Assembly (NCBI GenBank): GCA_004802705.1
Contig: SGPL01000609.1
Coordinates: 1-18,807, forward strand
Direction of reading: 5' to 3'
Origin: Bondarzewia mesenterica
Lineage: Eukaryota > Basidiomycota > Agaricomycetes > Russulales > Bondarzewiaceae
DNA length: 18,807 nt
Of the stretch, positions 1 through 9,592 are shown in pieces. Below the pieces are notes generated by a model, which was given only the letters and a program-made list of their open reading frames with translations, ran no database searches and was not told the DNA's origin. Position 1 is the first letter of the stretch. Every line of letters starts with the position of its first letter. The translations under genes and the position numbers were made by a program.

Positions 1-1359
1 TCATCTGTGCAGTGAGCTACAAGTTAGAAGAAGGGGATGTTGAAACATACAGATTGACGTAGAAGAGGTTCCAATCCTCCTCCTCCTCATAGTCTTGCGA
101 CTTCCCTTGATGACGACAGCATGACGATGAATTAAGCAGGTCTGTGGTATGTTCATGGTGAAATGCGGGGATAAGATGAACACCTCGCAGGACTTCTTGT
201 GGATCAATGAAACCGAAGGCATCCGCATTCGACTCAGGCACAAATCCGACGGCAGGCAGACGCATTGCTGCCCACCCTGTTCTCATCTGTGGGTCAAGAC
301 CAAGCCAACGGACCCACAAAAAATCCATCCGCTGCATCTCGTGCGACTGGCTACCGGGCCCAACATAGCGAGCCATGACATGAAAGATCCCGAGGATCCG
401 AGCATACCAGTATGGGTGTGGCTGCGCGTTTGGACCAGCATCGTCCTCGTATGAAAGAACCATGACATCTGGGTGGGTGCGAGGGTTGATGCTATCCTGC
501 GCTCGTCGTACGTCGTACGTCGTATAATTCACGCGAAGGACGCTATGTTCATATAGTCGGTTCTGGTCAATTTGTAAGAGGCCACGCTGCTCGTCCGTGA
601 ATTCGTATTCATCGCCATCATAGGCGAGACCTAAAAAACGTGCCAGTAGGTGGTCAATGAGTTGCGGTAGAAAGTTCTAAAGGCAAATGTGAGTCAAACT
701 GTAATGTGATGCGAAACAGCGGCTATGCGACTTACTTGCACAGCACGATCACCTATGCGATCCATGAGCCATGGAGTGATGCTATGCCAGTTGCGGGATG
801 ATTCAGATATATGATGATGTGCAGTCGGAAGCGTGTAAGGTAGCGAATCTTCACGTTGCTTGTGGCGCCTGCGGTGATCAACTTTTGTCTGTTTGATCTC
901 CAGTTGTGCTCTCGATTGGGTAATAAACCGCTCGCGTGCCTCTTGTTGAGCAAGCTGTGCCATAAATTTATGCTTGTTCGTTCGTGCAAAACGCCGTTTG
1001 ACACGACGATGCTCAAGTTCGCCCTATCAAAGTATTTGAGCTAAAGATAATTGGGCCAAATATCAGGGTGAAATGAGTTCACTTACAATCTGAGTAGAAT
1101 AAGAGTCCGTCGTGCCGAATTGTCGAATAGTGGTACAGTAATCGGCCAACGCATGGAGTTTGTAAGTGGCGAGATTCAGTGTCTTTGACTTTGGGCCGGT
1201 AGTTGCTTTGCCATTCCCCTGATTTGATGTCGCATCTGCCGTGGGATTCTTTTGAGCAAGAGCTGCTGCTCGTCGACCTCGTGCGGCTTCTTCGGATGGC
1301 AGCTCTTTAGTATCGAAGATAGTGCAGGTCGTATTGACAAATTTGCGGAGGAGCTGGCC
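1..1359 (-). CDS. C-terminal part of a Plavaka/KDZ-like transposon protein (truncated at both ends)
   Basis: Three coding blocks join on the minus strand. Exon 1359-1087 ends in ...FGTTDSYSTQI. A 63-bp intron (1024-1086, GTAAGT...TAG) leads to exon 1023-736, which opens GELEHRRVKRRFARTNKHKF. A 59-bp intron (677-735) leads to exon 676 down to about 51 or 17, carrying LRVNYTTYDVRRAQDSINPR, HPYWYARILGIF and DAFGFIDPQEVLRGVHLIPAF. All junctions are phase 0. I recall these blocks from long agaricomycete proteins tied to Plavaka/KDZ-type DNA transposons; the exact family is from memory and uncertain. The last exon reaches a TAG at 17-19 soon after a YVNLYV block, where relatives continue; a GTATGT donor at 50-45 suggests an intron instead. 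The upstream side has no N-terminal two thirds: past 1359 the frame meets a stop and AT-rich DNA begins. A partial or dead transposon gene is most likely. Confidence 0.7.
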
Positions 1360-1426
1360 TAGTTGATTGGTTGTTGATTGGAAAAAGTTGAGTGTTGATT
1401 AAGAAAAAATATCAAAAAAAATACAA

Positions 1427-2176
1427 ATGGCTGATACCATAACACAATCTAAAAAAATCAAGTTAGATGATGAGATGTTAGGCTAGCGCAAATTTGAAGA
1501 AGAACCTAGTAGCTCAAATAAAAAACAAAATAGAAATCAAGTTTCTCAACAAACAAGTTTAATTGGATTCAAGTAGAATGCTGCAACATAGAGCTATGCA
1601 TATGATAGTTTGTTTACAATATATATGCATATATATAATGAAAATAAAGATACATAAAAGCACAAAGTTAGGCAATATCTATTGCTAAATGTGTTGACTA
1701 AAGAGATTGAAAGAGCAATTAAAACAAATGTGAATATCAATGATGCAAGAGACAAACTACATTTACAATTAAATAAGGTTGATAAAGAATTATTTCCTAT
1801 GTCTGGAACAATTGGCATAGATATTTATGAATTATGCAAAATGATGTCTCAATATAAGCTTAGATTATTGTATGAATCAATTAAGTTATGGTGTCAACAA
1901 TGTAATACAATATTTGAAAAAATATCAATCACAAATTCATTATGGCATACTGATTTGAGCTATAAAGGTCTGTCAACTGCAGCTATTGTGAAATTATTAC
2001 TTAATCACAAAGATAAAAGATCATGTGTATCTTATATTAATAATTTTCAAAAAACAACTGTACTCAAATATTTATCTATTATCTTTCACTTAAAAATTAA
2101 TCAAATAGCTGGAGACTTTGATCTCAACATAATGATTGATACAACTATATATCGATTAAGAGGCATTATTTATTGA
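1427..2176 (+). pseudogene. Unidentified AT-rich ORF with four in-frame stops in its N-terminal third
   Basis: One frame runs from ATG 1427 (MADTITQSKKIKLDDE) to TGA at 2176. It is broken by TAG at 1484, 1574 and 1589 and TAA at 1655, then stays open for about 170 codons (1658-2173). An open frame that long is unexpected by chance in DNA this AT-rich, so the second part was probably coding. The start is basic and lysine-rich (possible nuclear signal) and includes QTSLIGF, which loosely resembles the PCNA-binding QxxLxxF pattern or the N-terminus of hAT-like transposases; that is weak. The intact part is mixed hydrophobic and lysine-rich, with no motif I recognise. All four stops can be explained by C-to-T changes of glutamine codons. 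It could also be unrelated exons of a TE gene. Confidence 0.4.
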
Positions 2177-3145
2177 GGGTCTAATCACTTTACTGCAAGA
2201 ATAATTTCTAAAGATTACAATGTATAAAAATATACTGTAGATTTACGACTTTAGCAAATGGTCTGCTGTCTACAGGGGGTCATCTGTCTGCTATTTTTTG
2301 GCTTGTCTATAGTTACAAAGGTCCTGTCTGAATGGGACATATTGAGGTCATAGATACTCTAAAACTTTTCTTCTGAGCCTGCAGTGCTCTCCATAAGAGT
2401 TCAGAGTTCAAGGAAGATCTGTTGTAACCGTAACATGTATTTCTAAGTTTTCATAATGAATCACACCCTACGATTCATCCCACTCATCACCAGTGTATGT
2501 ATCAGAGTTCCAACCCATATCCTCACTATAGTCCTGCTGGTCCCATTCAGATGGTATATTCAGATGTCTCACGGATGTCTACTGTCCACTCAGTCTTATC
2601 CACCCATTTAGATCTAAGTCACCCTATCTGGGGTTACACCCTCATCTGCTAAGGTCGTAAACCTACAGTAATGGTGCATTTATGAATAGAGAATGCATAT
2701 TTAAAAATATGTATTCAAAGATTACACAAACACAATTGCACTCATTAAATGAAAGATCAGCTTTAATATTAATTTATTCAAGACTTTGATGAAGTTTTAA
2801 CACAAAGTTAAAAAGATGTAGAAATCATTCATGCCGTGCAACACAGCAGCCCTCTCCTAACAAGTCTTTCAATTGAGTTTATTTTGGATGATAAATATCA
2901 AATCATGTATTGTCATGATAGTAATGAAACATTTAACATTTGTCTTTTTATTATTTGCTTTCATTCTGTTCTAAGACTTCACTTCACTATTCAACTTGTC
3001 TCCAACTTGCTGCTCATAGAATAAATTAACAGCGGAGAGTCTAAGAGCTGACTTAGAGACATTTATTACTTTAGTATAGTACTAATAGAGCATGTTCTCA
3101 AAATACACTTATGTTTACAGTCACTACTATACCATTCTGACCAAT
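2177..3145. other. AT-rich stretch without a recognisable gene
   Basis: No convincing gene. Short open frames occur (for example 2836-3024, plus) but they are isolated and hydrophobic by composition, with no splice-linked partner or known motif. The minus-strand fragment at about 2550-2475 (PSEWDQQDYSEDMGWN, then GDEWDES and a stop) is acidic and tryptophan-rich and could be the C-terminus of a lost transposon ORF. Confidence 0.4.
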
Positions 3146-3149
3146 TCTT

Positions 3150-3385
3150 TTGTCACACGTCACAAGGGTGCTGGCGGAACGAAATTTTGGGGGGTGTCAC
3201 ATGTCACATCAAGCCTATATGAAACCATTTGACGGTTGTCACCTAGCGAGTGTCACAGAATTTCGTGACCCACACCTAATGCGATGTGGCTGGAGTCACA
3301 AAATTTTGACTGGGAATGAAATTATCCCCTTGTCACAGTCATACCCTACCCCAAATGAATGGATGAACTTGAAACCTGTCACACG
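3150..3385. repeat. Cluster of GTCAC(A) motifs, some in inverted pairs around AATTT cores
   Basis: GTCAC occurs on the plus strand at about 3152, 3159, 3196, 3203, 3238, 3252, 3295, 3332 and 3378: nine copies in about 230 bp. Two copies sit in imperfect palindromes with an AT core: GTCACAGAATTTCGTGAC (about 3252-3269) and GTCACAAAATTTTGAC (about 3295-3310). A related CGAAATTTTGG block lies at about 3180-3190. Dense short repeats of this type are typical of subterminal transposase-binding regions of DNA transposons, or of LTR ends starting TGTCAC/TGTGAC. Which applies cannot be decided here. Confidence 0.55.
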
Positions 3386-3534
3386 GGTCATTTTCAAGAA
3401 TGAATTGGTCGGAATGGTACAGTATTTGTTGTTTCAGAAAAGTTTTTGACAGATATTTATTGTCGAATCTCGCACTTCTGTTGTCTGACACGACAGAAAT
3501 GAGTCCTCTTCTACAGGGATGTGCAGACTTTGAC

Positions 3535-3930
3535 CAAGGTCATGATGGTGGTCATCAGTGGTCATGGCCAAAAGTCAAGGGTCAACACATGATATTGTGA
3601 TCACATGCATTGAGTATTTATCTACTTAACACATGTTGCATTTTGAAATTCAAAATAAATAAATAAATAGATAAAATCTCCTCATGAAACTGTGCACCAA
3701 CCATCCTCTAATGGAGATCCCCACAGACTGCCTTCTATCTGAGTGCTCCCCTATGATGATGCCTGAAGCTATTTTCACAAGGGAGGCCTGTACAAGGCAA
3801 CCACTGGTATAACTTATTTTGCTTGTATAGCTTATTTGATATAATTTAATTCCAATTGGCTATCTCGGTTGACCCTTAACCAAGGGTCATGACTTTCAGG
3901 TCATGACCACAGTCAATGATGAGGGTCAGA
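3535..3930. repeat. GGTCA motif cluster with inverted copies and two perfect palindromes
   Basis: GGTCA recurs in two groups, about 3538-3585 and 3883-3926. AAGGGTCAAC at 3577-3586 has its exact reverse complement GTTGACCCTT at 3868-3877. Within the right group, TGACCCTTAACCAAGGGTCA (3870-3889) is a perfect 8-bp-arm hairpin with a 4-nt loop, and GGTCATGACC (3899-3908) is a perfect palindrome. The two groups run in opposite orientation, so they could be ends of adjacent elements or a binding-site array. They are separated by AT-rich unique sequence. Confidence 0.5.
3652..3676. repeat. AAAT microsatellite
   Basis: A short run of AAAT units with one GATA interruption lies between the two GGTCA groups. 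Confidence 0.8.
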
Positions 3931-3950
3931 ACATCACTGCTCCTCTCCCC

Positions 3951-4387
3951 CTAGTGAGTTTCGGGGTCCTCATCCATTCCTGTATCATACGGTCTCGGGT
4001 TCCAGTTCCGGACCCCTCTTGTCGACAGTTGAACGGTTTCGGAGCAGCTTGCCAGCGGCCCAGCACGACGTCGAGGAAGCCGAACGGCGGGCCGGCCCGG
4101 CTAATTTTAGAGACGTTCTCCTTGTCCTGACGCCTCCTTATGCATCCTGGGACCTGCTACATACGCTCTCCTTGCCGCAGGACTGTGTTTGTGGTAACGT
4201 TGTCATACGAATAGAGGTTAAAATGTCTGTTTTTAAACTGAATTCCACATCGTACAAGCATCTGGCGATCTACACATGACAAAAAAAAATACAAGAATAT
4301 ATCTGAACTCCTGCTTCCTATATCGACAAGTACATAAAATGCGAAGGAACACTGCACCAAGTTATGGACGAGGACGCGCGCGACCGC
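3951..4387. other. Region downstream of the aldehyde dehydrogenase, no gene recognised
   Basis: Composition is mixed. A GC-rich patch at about 4015-4110 (contains gggccggcccgg) is open on both strands for about 60-80 codons, but neither translation is recognisable and no start or splice partner is evident. It may be a host remnant or part of another element. From about 4190 to 4387 the sequence is AT-richer and would hold the 3' UTR and polyadenylation region of the aldehyde dehydrogenase. Confidence 0.4.
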
Positions 4388-6363
4388 TCAGATCGTGTGC
4401 CCGAGATTGACGTGGACAGCCTTGATGGCCGTGTAACTGCGTCCACACCGTCAGTTGGGTCAGGACGCGAGAACGCGGCTCGAATCGCTACTCACTGTTG
4501 GAGGGCATACTCGCCGAGCTCTCGTCCAATGCCCGACGCCTTGTAGCCACCGAATGGAATCTGCGCGTGCAGCTGGTTCGCGCAGTTAACCTGAAAGTCG
4601 TCGCGAACGTGCACGAAATCAGCAAGGCCATCCGTGTTAATAAAAAGAGAAGGACGCACCCAGGTCGTCCCCGCCTTGAGCCTGTGCGCCACCTTCAAGG
4701 CTCTGGTGATGTCTTGCGTGAAAACGGCGGCAGCAAGGCCGTATACGGAATCGTTAGCCTGGCGGACGACGTCGTCCTCGTCCTCGAATTTGATGATGAC
4801 GCCGACAGGTCCAAAGATCTCCTCCTGCACGATCCTCATGTCCGGCTTCGTATTCGTAAAGATGGTCGGCTTGATCCAGAAGCCCTCTTCACCGTGACGT
4901 TCACCGCCTAGATGAACTGTGGCGCCTTCGGCCTTGCCAGAGTCGATGTAGGACATGATGCGCTAATGTTCCGAAAGTCAGACGGCGAGTCGACAGAGGA
5001 GAGTATTTGCTTACATCGTACTGGCCCTGCGAGACCTGCGGACCCTGGTACGAATCAACTGCGAAGGGGTCACCGAGCTTGAGCGACTGAGCCTTCTCCG
5101 TAAACCTTTTGAGGAACTCGTCGTACACGCCGGATTGGACGTAGATGCGAGAGCCAGCACAGCATGCTTGACCGTGATTCCAGCTTTAAATCGGTTAAAT
5201 TTAGCAAATAACTTTAGGACGGGGCACTAAGACTCACAAGATGCCGTGCGACGACCAGCTGACGGCGAGATCCATGTCAGCATCATTGAAGATGACGTTC
5301 GGGCTCTTGCCTCCCAACTCGAGCGTCGTATCCTTCAAGTTGCTCTTTGCTGCAGCCTCCATGATTTTGCGCCCCACGAGGGTGCTGCCCGTGAAGGCGA
5401 TCTTCTCGATCTTCATATGGGAGGATAATGCTTGGCCAACAGTAGTGCCGTAGCCGACGAGGATGTTGACGACGCCAGGAGGGAAACCGGCCTCATTGAT
5501 GAGCGAGGCCATGCGCAAGGCGGTCAGTGGGGTGAATTCGGAGGGCTTGAGAATAATGGTGTTGCCAGTGGCAAGCGCAGGGCCCAGCTTCCAGCACATC
5601 AACATGACTGGGGTTGGATGTGAGCATGGTCCCAGCCAAGGTCAAGCGAACAGGAGAAGATAGTATACGCACGAGGGAAATTCCATGCGATGATTTGACC
5701 GACGACACCGATGGGTTCATGACGGGTGTAAGCAAGCTTGTTCTCGGTCGTCTCGATGACTTTGCCTTGAATCTTGTCTGCCCAACCGGCGTAGTACTTG
5801 ATGGTTTCTACGCCCAAGCTGAGATCGGCTGCCTTCGCCCAGCCGAACGTCTTGCCTGGCGAAACGACGGAGGTCAGGGGGCTTAGGGGCTAGATAGGAA
5901 ACGGTGCGCACCGTTATCCAAGGCCTCGATGGCAGCAAGCTCGTCATAGTTTTGAACCATCAGATCGCCGAGCTTGTTGAGAAGGGCGGCACGCCGAGAA
6001 CCGGACGCGTGGAGACCCCAGGTGGTATCAAACGCTCTTTGAGCAGCTTCGACGGCACGATCGACGTCTGCTACGGTAGCCTCGGCGACGGAGGTGATGA
6101 CCTTCCCGTTGGCTAAAGTCGAGGGACGGAGGTGAGATCAAAAAGGCACGTGTGAGTTTATAAACAGCGTACTGGGGTTGATGACACTTGGGTCGGGAGG
6201 AGAGTGAGCGTGGTAAAACAAAGGAGAATAAGATAATGTAGACGCACTCGATGGTAGTCTTGTTGCTCCCTTCGCTGAACTTGCCGTCAATGAAGACGCC
6301 GGTGGGGAAGGCGATTTTTGCCTTGTAAACGGGGGTATCGAAATTGTGCGAGAAGGTAGTCAT
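4388..6363 (-). CDS. NAD(P)+-dependent aldehyde dehydrogenase (ALDH1/2-like), complete, nine exons
   Basis: Oxidises aldehydes to acids. Exons by eye: 6363-6248, 6186-6173, 6112-5912, 5855-5673, 5607-5238, 5183-5015, 4962-4660, 4590-4496, 4436-4388; all introns are GT-AG, 52-69 bp. They total 1500 nt, giving 499 aa, the usual family length. Motifs: DVINPTNGK near residue 40, [36 protein letters not shown] with the general base Glu268, GQACCAGSR with the nucleophile Cys302, EEIFGPV and [17 protein letters not shown]. Glu268 and Cys302 fall at the same numbers as in mature mammalian ALDH2. The first Cys of the usual CCC triplet is Ala here; the catalytic one is kept. No mitochondrial presequence is obvious at MTTFSHNF, so it is probably cytosolic. 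The frame stays open upstream to ATG 6609, but 6363 matches the family start and has a TATA-like site 60 bp away. The C-terminus [15 protein letters not shown] needs the last intron (4437-4495); without it the protein would stop early at 4492. Confidence 0.96.
6173..6186 (-). other. 14-nt micro-exon of the aldehyde dehydrogenase gene
   Basis: On the minus strand TGTCATCAACCCCA is preceded by AG (6188-6187) and followed by GT (6172-6171). Between exon 1 (phase 2, ending GA) and exon 3 (starting CC) it restores the frame and supplies the conserved core of D-V-I-N-P-T. Direct splicing of 6248 to 6112 would shift the frame and lose VINP. Confidence 0.9.
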
Positions 6364-6422
6364 TGGAGTCACGAGGAGAAGATAGAGAGGGGGTGAATGG
6401 AGGGAGGGAATGGGCGGGCGAA

Positions 6423-6430
6423 CTATATAG
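6423..6430 (-). promoter_or_regulatory. TATA-like box of the aldehyde dehydrogenase
   Basis: CTATATAG lies about 60 bp upstream of the chosen ATG at 6363, a plausible core-promoter distance. The rest of the 387-bp spacer (6364-6750) between this gene and the stop of the helicase upstream shows no further gene. Confidence 0.4.
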
Positions 6431-6750
6431 GAAAACGCGGGCCAGGGGGAGCGGAGCTCCCTTGGGAGGTCATGGGACGAGGCGGGTAGACAGGATTGGG
6501 TAAGGATACACGTACATTCAGCTGACGACGGCCAGTCGGAGCGTTGCGGAGACGGATTATGCGGGGCGATGGGGCGCCACGGGGATTTACTGGGGTACAT
6601 CTCTTTCAAATTCTCCCCGTACTTTTCGGTCCGATCTTCTGATCTTCTCAGCTATCAACAAGATAGACTTACTCAGAACATCAATCAAAAAAACTAACAG
6701 ATCGAATTGTATATCACATGCTCAAGCCGCTCAATCATCATCGACACCGA

Positions 6751-9093
6751 TCACCGCGCCTTCAACGCCTCCAGTCGTTTCTTCATTTCCCTGACCCTCT
6801 CCGCCCCGCGCCCATCGGCTTTTCCAAACGCGATGACCCGTCCCTTCAGCCCTGCGCGCGCAGTACGCCCCGCCCGATGCAAAAAATCTGCTGTGTTCCG
6901 TGGAGGTTCCAGTACCAGTACGTGCTGAACACTCGGCGCGAAATCCAACCCACGCGCAAGCAGTGACGTGCTGAGCAATACCCTCGGCCCCTCCTTCCCG
7001 ACACTCTCATCCTTCTTACCAGGCTTTGTAACCGAGTCGCTCGGTGGCAGAACAGCGGCCTCCGTCGTCGATTGCACAGCTCGCGGCAACGGCTTCAGGA
7101 ATCCGTCCAAGTGCCTATTTGATCCATGCGGACGTCCGCTCGCGCCAGTCACGACGACATTGGCTATCCCGCGCTCGGTCAGATACTTCCCCTGTTCTTC
7201 CACCCGCGTCCGCTTGTTACCGAATATCACAATGCGCGATTTTTCCTGTCCTTTGAGCGCGTCGTCAGCCCAGATGTCGCGCATCTTACGCTCGACATCT
7301 GCGTTACGGTTGCCCGATGTATACGGCGCAAATTCGAGTGCAAGCTTTGAAGGCAGACGGTGCAGATGCGGGGACGCCAGCCGTGTCATTTGCGGATGGT
7401 GTTCATCCAAGTAGGCTGCAAGTGACGATGGGATGGTTGCCGAGGTGAGGACGAAGTTAAAGGGATAGTCGTATGGTACCGGTGTCGAATTGGACTTTTG
7501 TCCATCCGTTGTGGAGGGTTTGGAGGGTACAGGTTTATTTCTGGCCGCAGCAATCGTGGAGAGTAGCATCTCCGTCTCATCCAGAAAATCCGCATCTTTG
7601 AACATTTCATGTCAGACAACTTCAAGAACACGAATAAGAGCCATGACTTGCCGAACAAAATATCCGCTTCGTCCACCACTACCCACTCAACGTTCGCTAA
7701 TCCGACATCCGGCTTCCCTACGCGATACCTTTTTCCAGCAGGGTTTACTTCGCCCTCGTCCTCCCGATCCCATCCCCGTCCGTTCACCATCTCCAACAGT
7801 TTGGACGGTGTACCCACAAGCACGTCAACGGGATGAGCCCCCGAGATCTCAAACTCGTTGCCAGTGCTGCCCCCGTCGAACTTCCCCGCCATCTTCGACG
7901 CCGTCATACCACTGAGATGCGCACCGTAACCACGGGATGAGCTTGGTATATTCGCGCGTGATGCGCTCTGCACACGCAATTTCACATTGTGAATGAGGGC
8001 CTCGCGAAGGAAGTCAGTTGTCGCGAAAGCTCGTGCGTCGGTGCGAGCACGAGCCCGCGCGGATTGAAGGCATGCCGTAAAGATGAGCGTGATTCGGATT
8101 CAGCACGAATGCCTCCGAGTTCAGACTGTTTGAGCGCTTGGAGCATCGGAAGAAGATAAGCTATGGACTTGCCCGAGCCAGTCTCGGATGCAAGGAGATA
8201 TTGGTGATATCGACCCTCTGGGGGTTGGGAGAAGAGATGCTTGAGAGAAAGCGCCTGAATAGGGGTTGGACGGGGATCACGACCCAGGACGTCCTGCAGA
8301 GACTGGATCAATCCATCCATGACGGGGGGAGAAGTGAAACGGTTGGGAAGTGACTGTGTGGGCAGAGACGGCGTGGAGAAATCGAATTCCGCCTCGAGAT
8401 CAGTGAGAGCCTTCTGAGCAGATGCTCGCGCGTAGGGTGACTTGTTTGAATAGCCTGACCGTGCACTGCTGTGCGCAGTGTTGGTAGGAGATACCGATTC
8501 TGGATGGCTTTCCCGGGAATATTTCTTCATCTCACCTTCTGACTCCCGTCTGTGAGTAGACTGGTTCAAGAACTGCTTCGGAGGCCCTCGCTCATAGGGT
8601 NACTTCTGTGAANAGCCTGNCCGTGCACNGCTGTATGCAGTGTTGTTACGAGATGCCGATTCTGGATGGCTTCCCCGGGAGAATTTCTTCATCTCACCTC
8701 CTGATTCCCGTCNGCGAGTGGACGGGTTCANGAACTGCTTCGGAGGTCGAACCACGTCCTTTTTACGAAACTCGGCGTGGGGTGCAGTATCCCTAGAAAA
8801 CGAGCCCTTGATTGGAGCAACCTCCAACAGCTTTCGATTCTTCCGAGGGCCTCGAGGTGAAAGGTCTTCCGTGAGCCGTGTCCGAGAGGTTCTGTGTGCT
8901 GCTGAATGCGGAACATGTCATGAGCTCCATCAACCCTGCATAACACTTAAGGGTATTGGCTGCACTTACTTGAGACAAACCTGATGCTGTTGGTCACACC
9001 AAACTGGCATCTCAGACCACCCAGCGAGTCGCAGGTCGAACACCGGCGGCCACCGGTCATCGAGAGACAGCGAAGTGACAGACTCGGCGACAT
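6751..9093 (-). CDS. MRH4: Mitochondrial DEAD-box RNA helicase, MRH4-like (one frameshift)
   Basis: An ATP-dependent RNA helicase; the family acts in mitochondrial large-ribosomal-subunit assembly. Exons: 9093-8970, 8901-7652, 7595-6751; introns 8902-8969 (GT-AG) and 7596-7651 (GC-AG). The start MSPSLSLRCLSMTGG is rich in Ser/Arg with no acids in its first 20 residues, fitting a mitochondrial presequence. An N-terminal extension with a 54-aa tandem repeat precedes the helicase core: Q-motif RPTPIQALSL, motif I ETGSGKS (about 282-288), Ia APTHELSRQ, Ib VGTPSKLLE, motif II VVDEADILF (DEAD about 452-455), III TSATIP, then LLSTSLLARGLDF and VI HRAGRTARAG. SATIP and the LARGLDFAP block favour MRH4. 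The frame breaks near 7997-8002: upstream gives SRQLTSFAR, downstream ALIHNVKLRV, and one missing base (AGGCCC for AGGGCCC) would join them as in relatives. The exons sum to 2219 nt, one short of 740 codons. A sequencing error is likelier than a dead gene, because everything else is intact. Confidence 0.9.
8426..8746 (-). repeat. 162-bp (54-aa) tandem duplication inside the MRH4 N-terminal extension
   Basis: Two adjacent copies, offset exactly 162 bp, encode PPKQFLNQSTHRRESEGEMK-type units ending in KSPYARA or PYERG. The copies differ at scattered sites. All six N bases of the window (8601, 8613, 8620, 8629, 8713, 8731) fall in the copy nearer the N-terminus. The unit is hydrophilic and low-complexity, so it is probably a disordered linker between presequence and helicase core. 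Confidence 0.85.
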
Positions 9094-9592
9094 TCTTGCT
9101 AGAACTCCAATCGAGCTGAAGTAGAATTAGATCTGATGCCCAGTGGTAAAATCGTGCGCGCGATACATACTTCAATGACTAGAAAAATCGGGTTCTATTG
9201 ACACTCTTCAACGAACGCAGTGAACACGTTTAGAAAGGATATTCGAATTCTACGTTACTCACTATTGTATCTCACGGGCATGTCCTGAACACAATATTTA
9301 TGCTGGCAGTGTAGCGTCGGACTCGTACAGTAGCGCGCTGTGTTTCCTCATAATTTTTGATCAGGTGATTTTTTTCCCACGATTTGTTTTGCTCGTGAAA
9401 CTCCGCCTCGAGGGCGCCTTGCCATAAATGTTTCGACTAGTGTGCGCGGATTCGTTGACCGCATCTTTCCCTCACGGCCGGCGGCTCAGCCTTCATGCAT
9501 CATGTTCTTCGGCCGTACTACATACATGCTCTGGGAAGTCCAGCAACTTCCTTCCCACCCACCCTTCTGCTAGCTGAACGGTTCCACCAACC
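9094..9592. promoter_or_regulatory. Shared upstream region between MRH4 (minus) and the CFEM gene (plus)
   Basis: About 500 bp separates the two divergent start codons and no coding exon was recognised. It presumably holds both promoters. An AT-rich patch with TATTTATG at about 9294-9301 is the only TATA-like sequence noticed, and it is far from both ATGs. Confidence 0.4.

Larger units (their letters stand above)
1375..3950. mobile_element. AT-rich inserted island, probably one or more decayed transposable elements
   Basis: Base composition changes sharply to AT-rich just past the last recognisable codons of the transposon gene (about 1375) and returns to GC-rich near 3950-4030. The island holds one decayed open frame (1427-2176), A/T runs, an AAAT microsatellite and two dense families of short motifs (GTCAC and GGTCA). 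On the minus strand an acidic stretch ending in GDEWDES then TAG (about 2550-2475) could be a second ORF tail. No terminal repeats or target-site duplication could be paired by eye, so both ends are approximate and the element class is unknown. GTTGATT occurs three times at 1362-1399, by the left edge. Confidence 0.4.

Noticed and set aside
1682..2176. Intact expressed gene in the AT-rich island
   Set aside because: There is no ATG at the start of the open part, and four in-frame stops separate it from the only plausible upstream ATG.
4492..4494. TGA as the stop codon of the aldehyde dehydrogenase
   Set aside because: It lies in a GTGAGT donor. Splicing 4496 to 4436 gives the conserved C-terminus [12 protein letters not shown] and a 500-codon total.
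6364..6609. N-terminal extension of the aldehyde dehydrogenase from ATG 6609
   Set aside because: The frame is open, but the extension is Pro/Ser-rich, unlike the family, and overlaps the TATA-like site. ATG 6363 matches the usual start.
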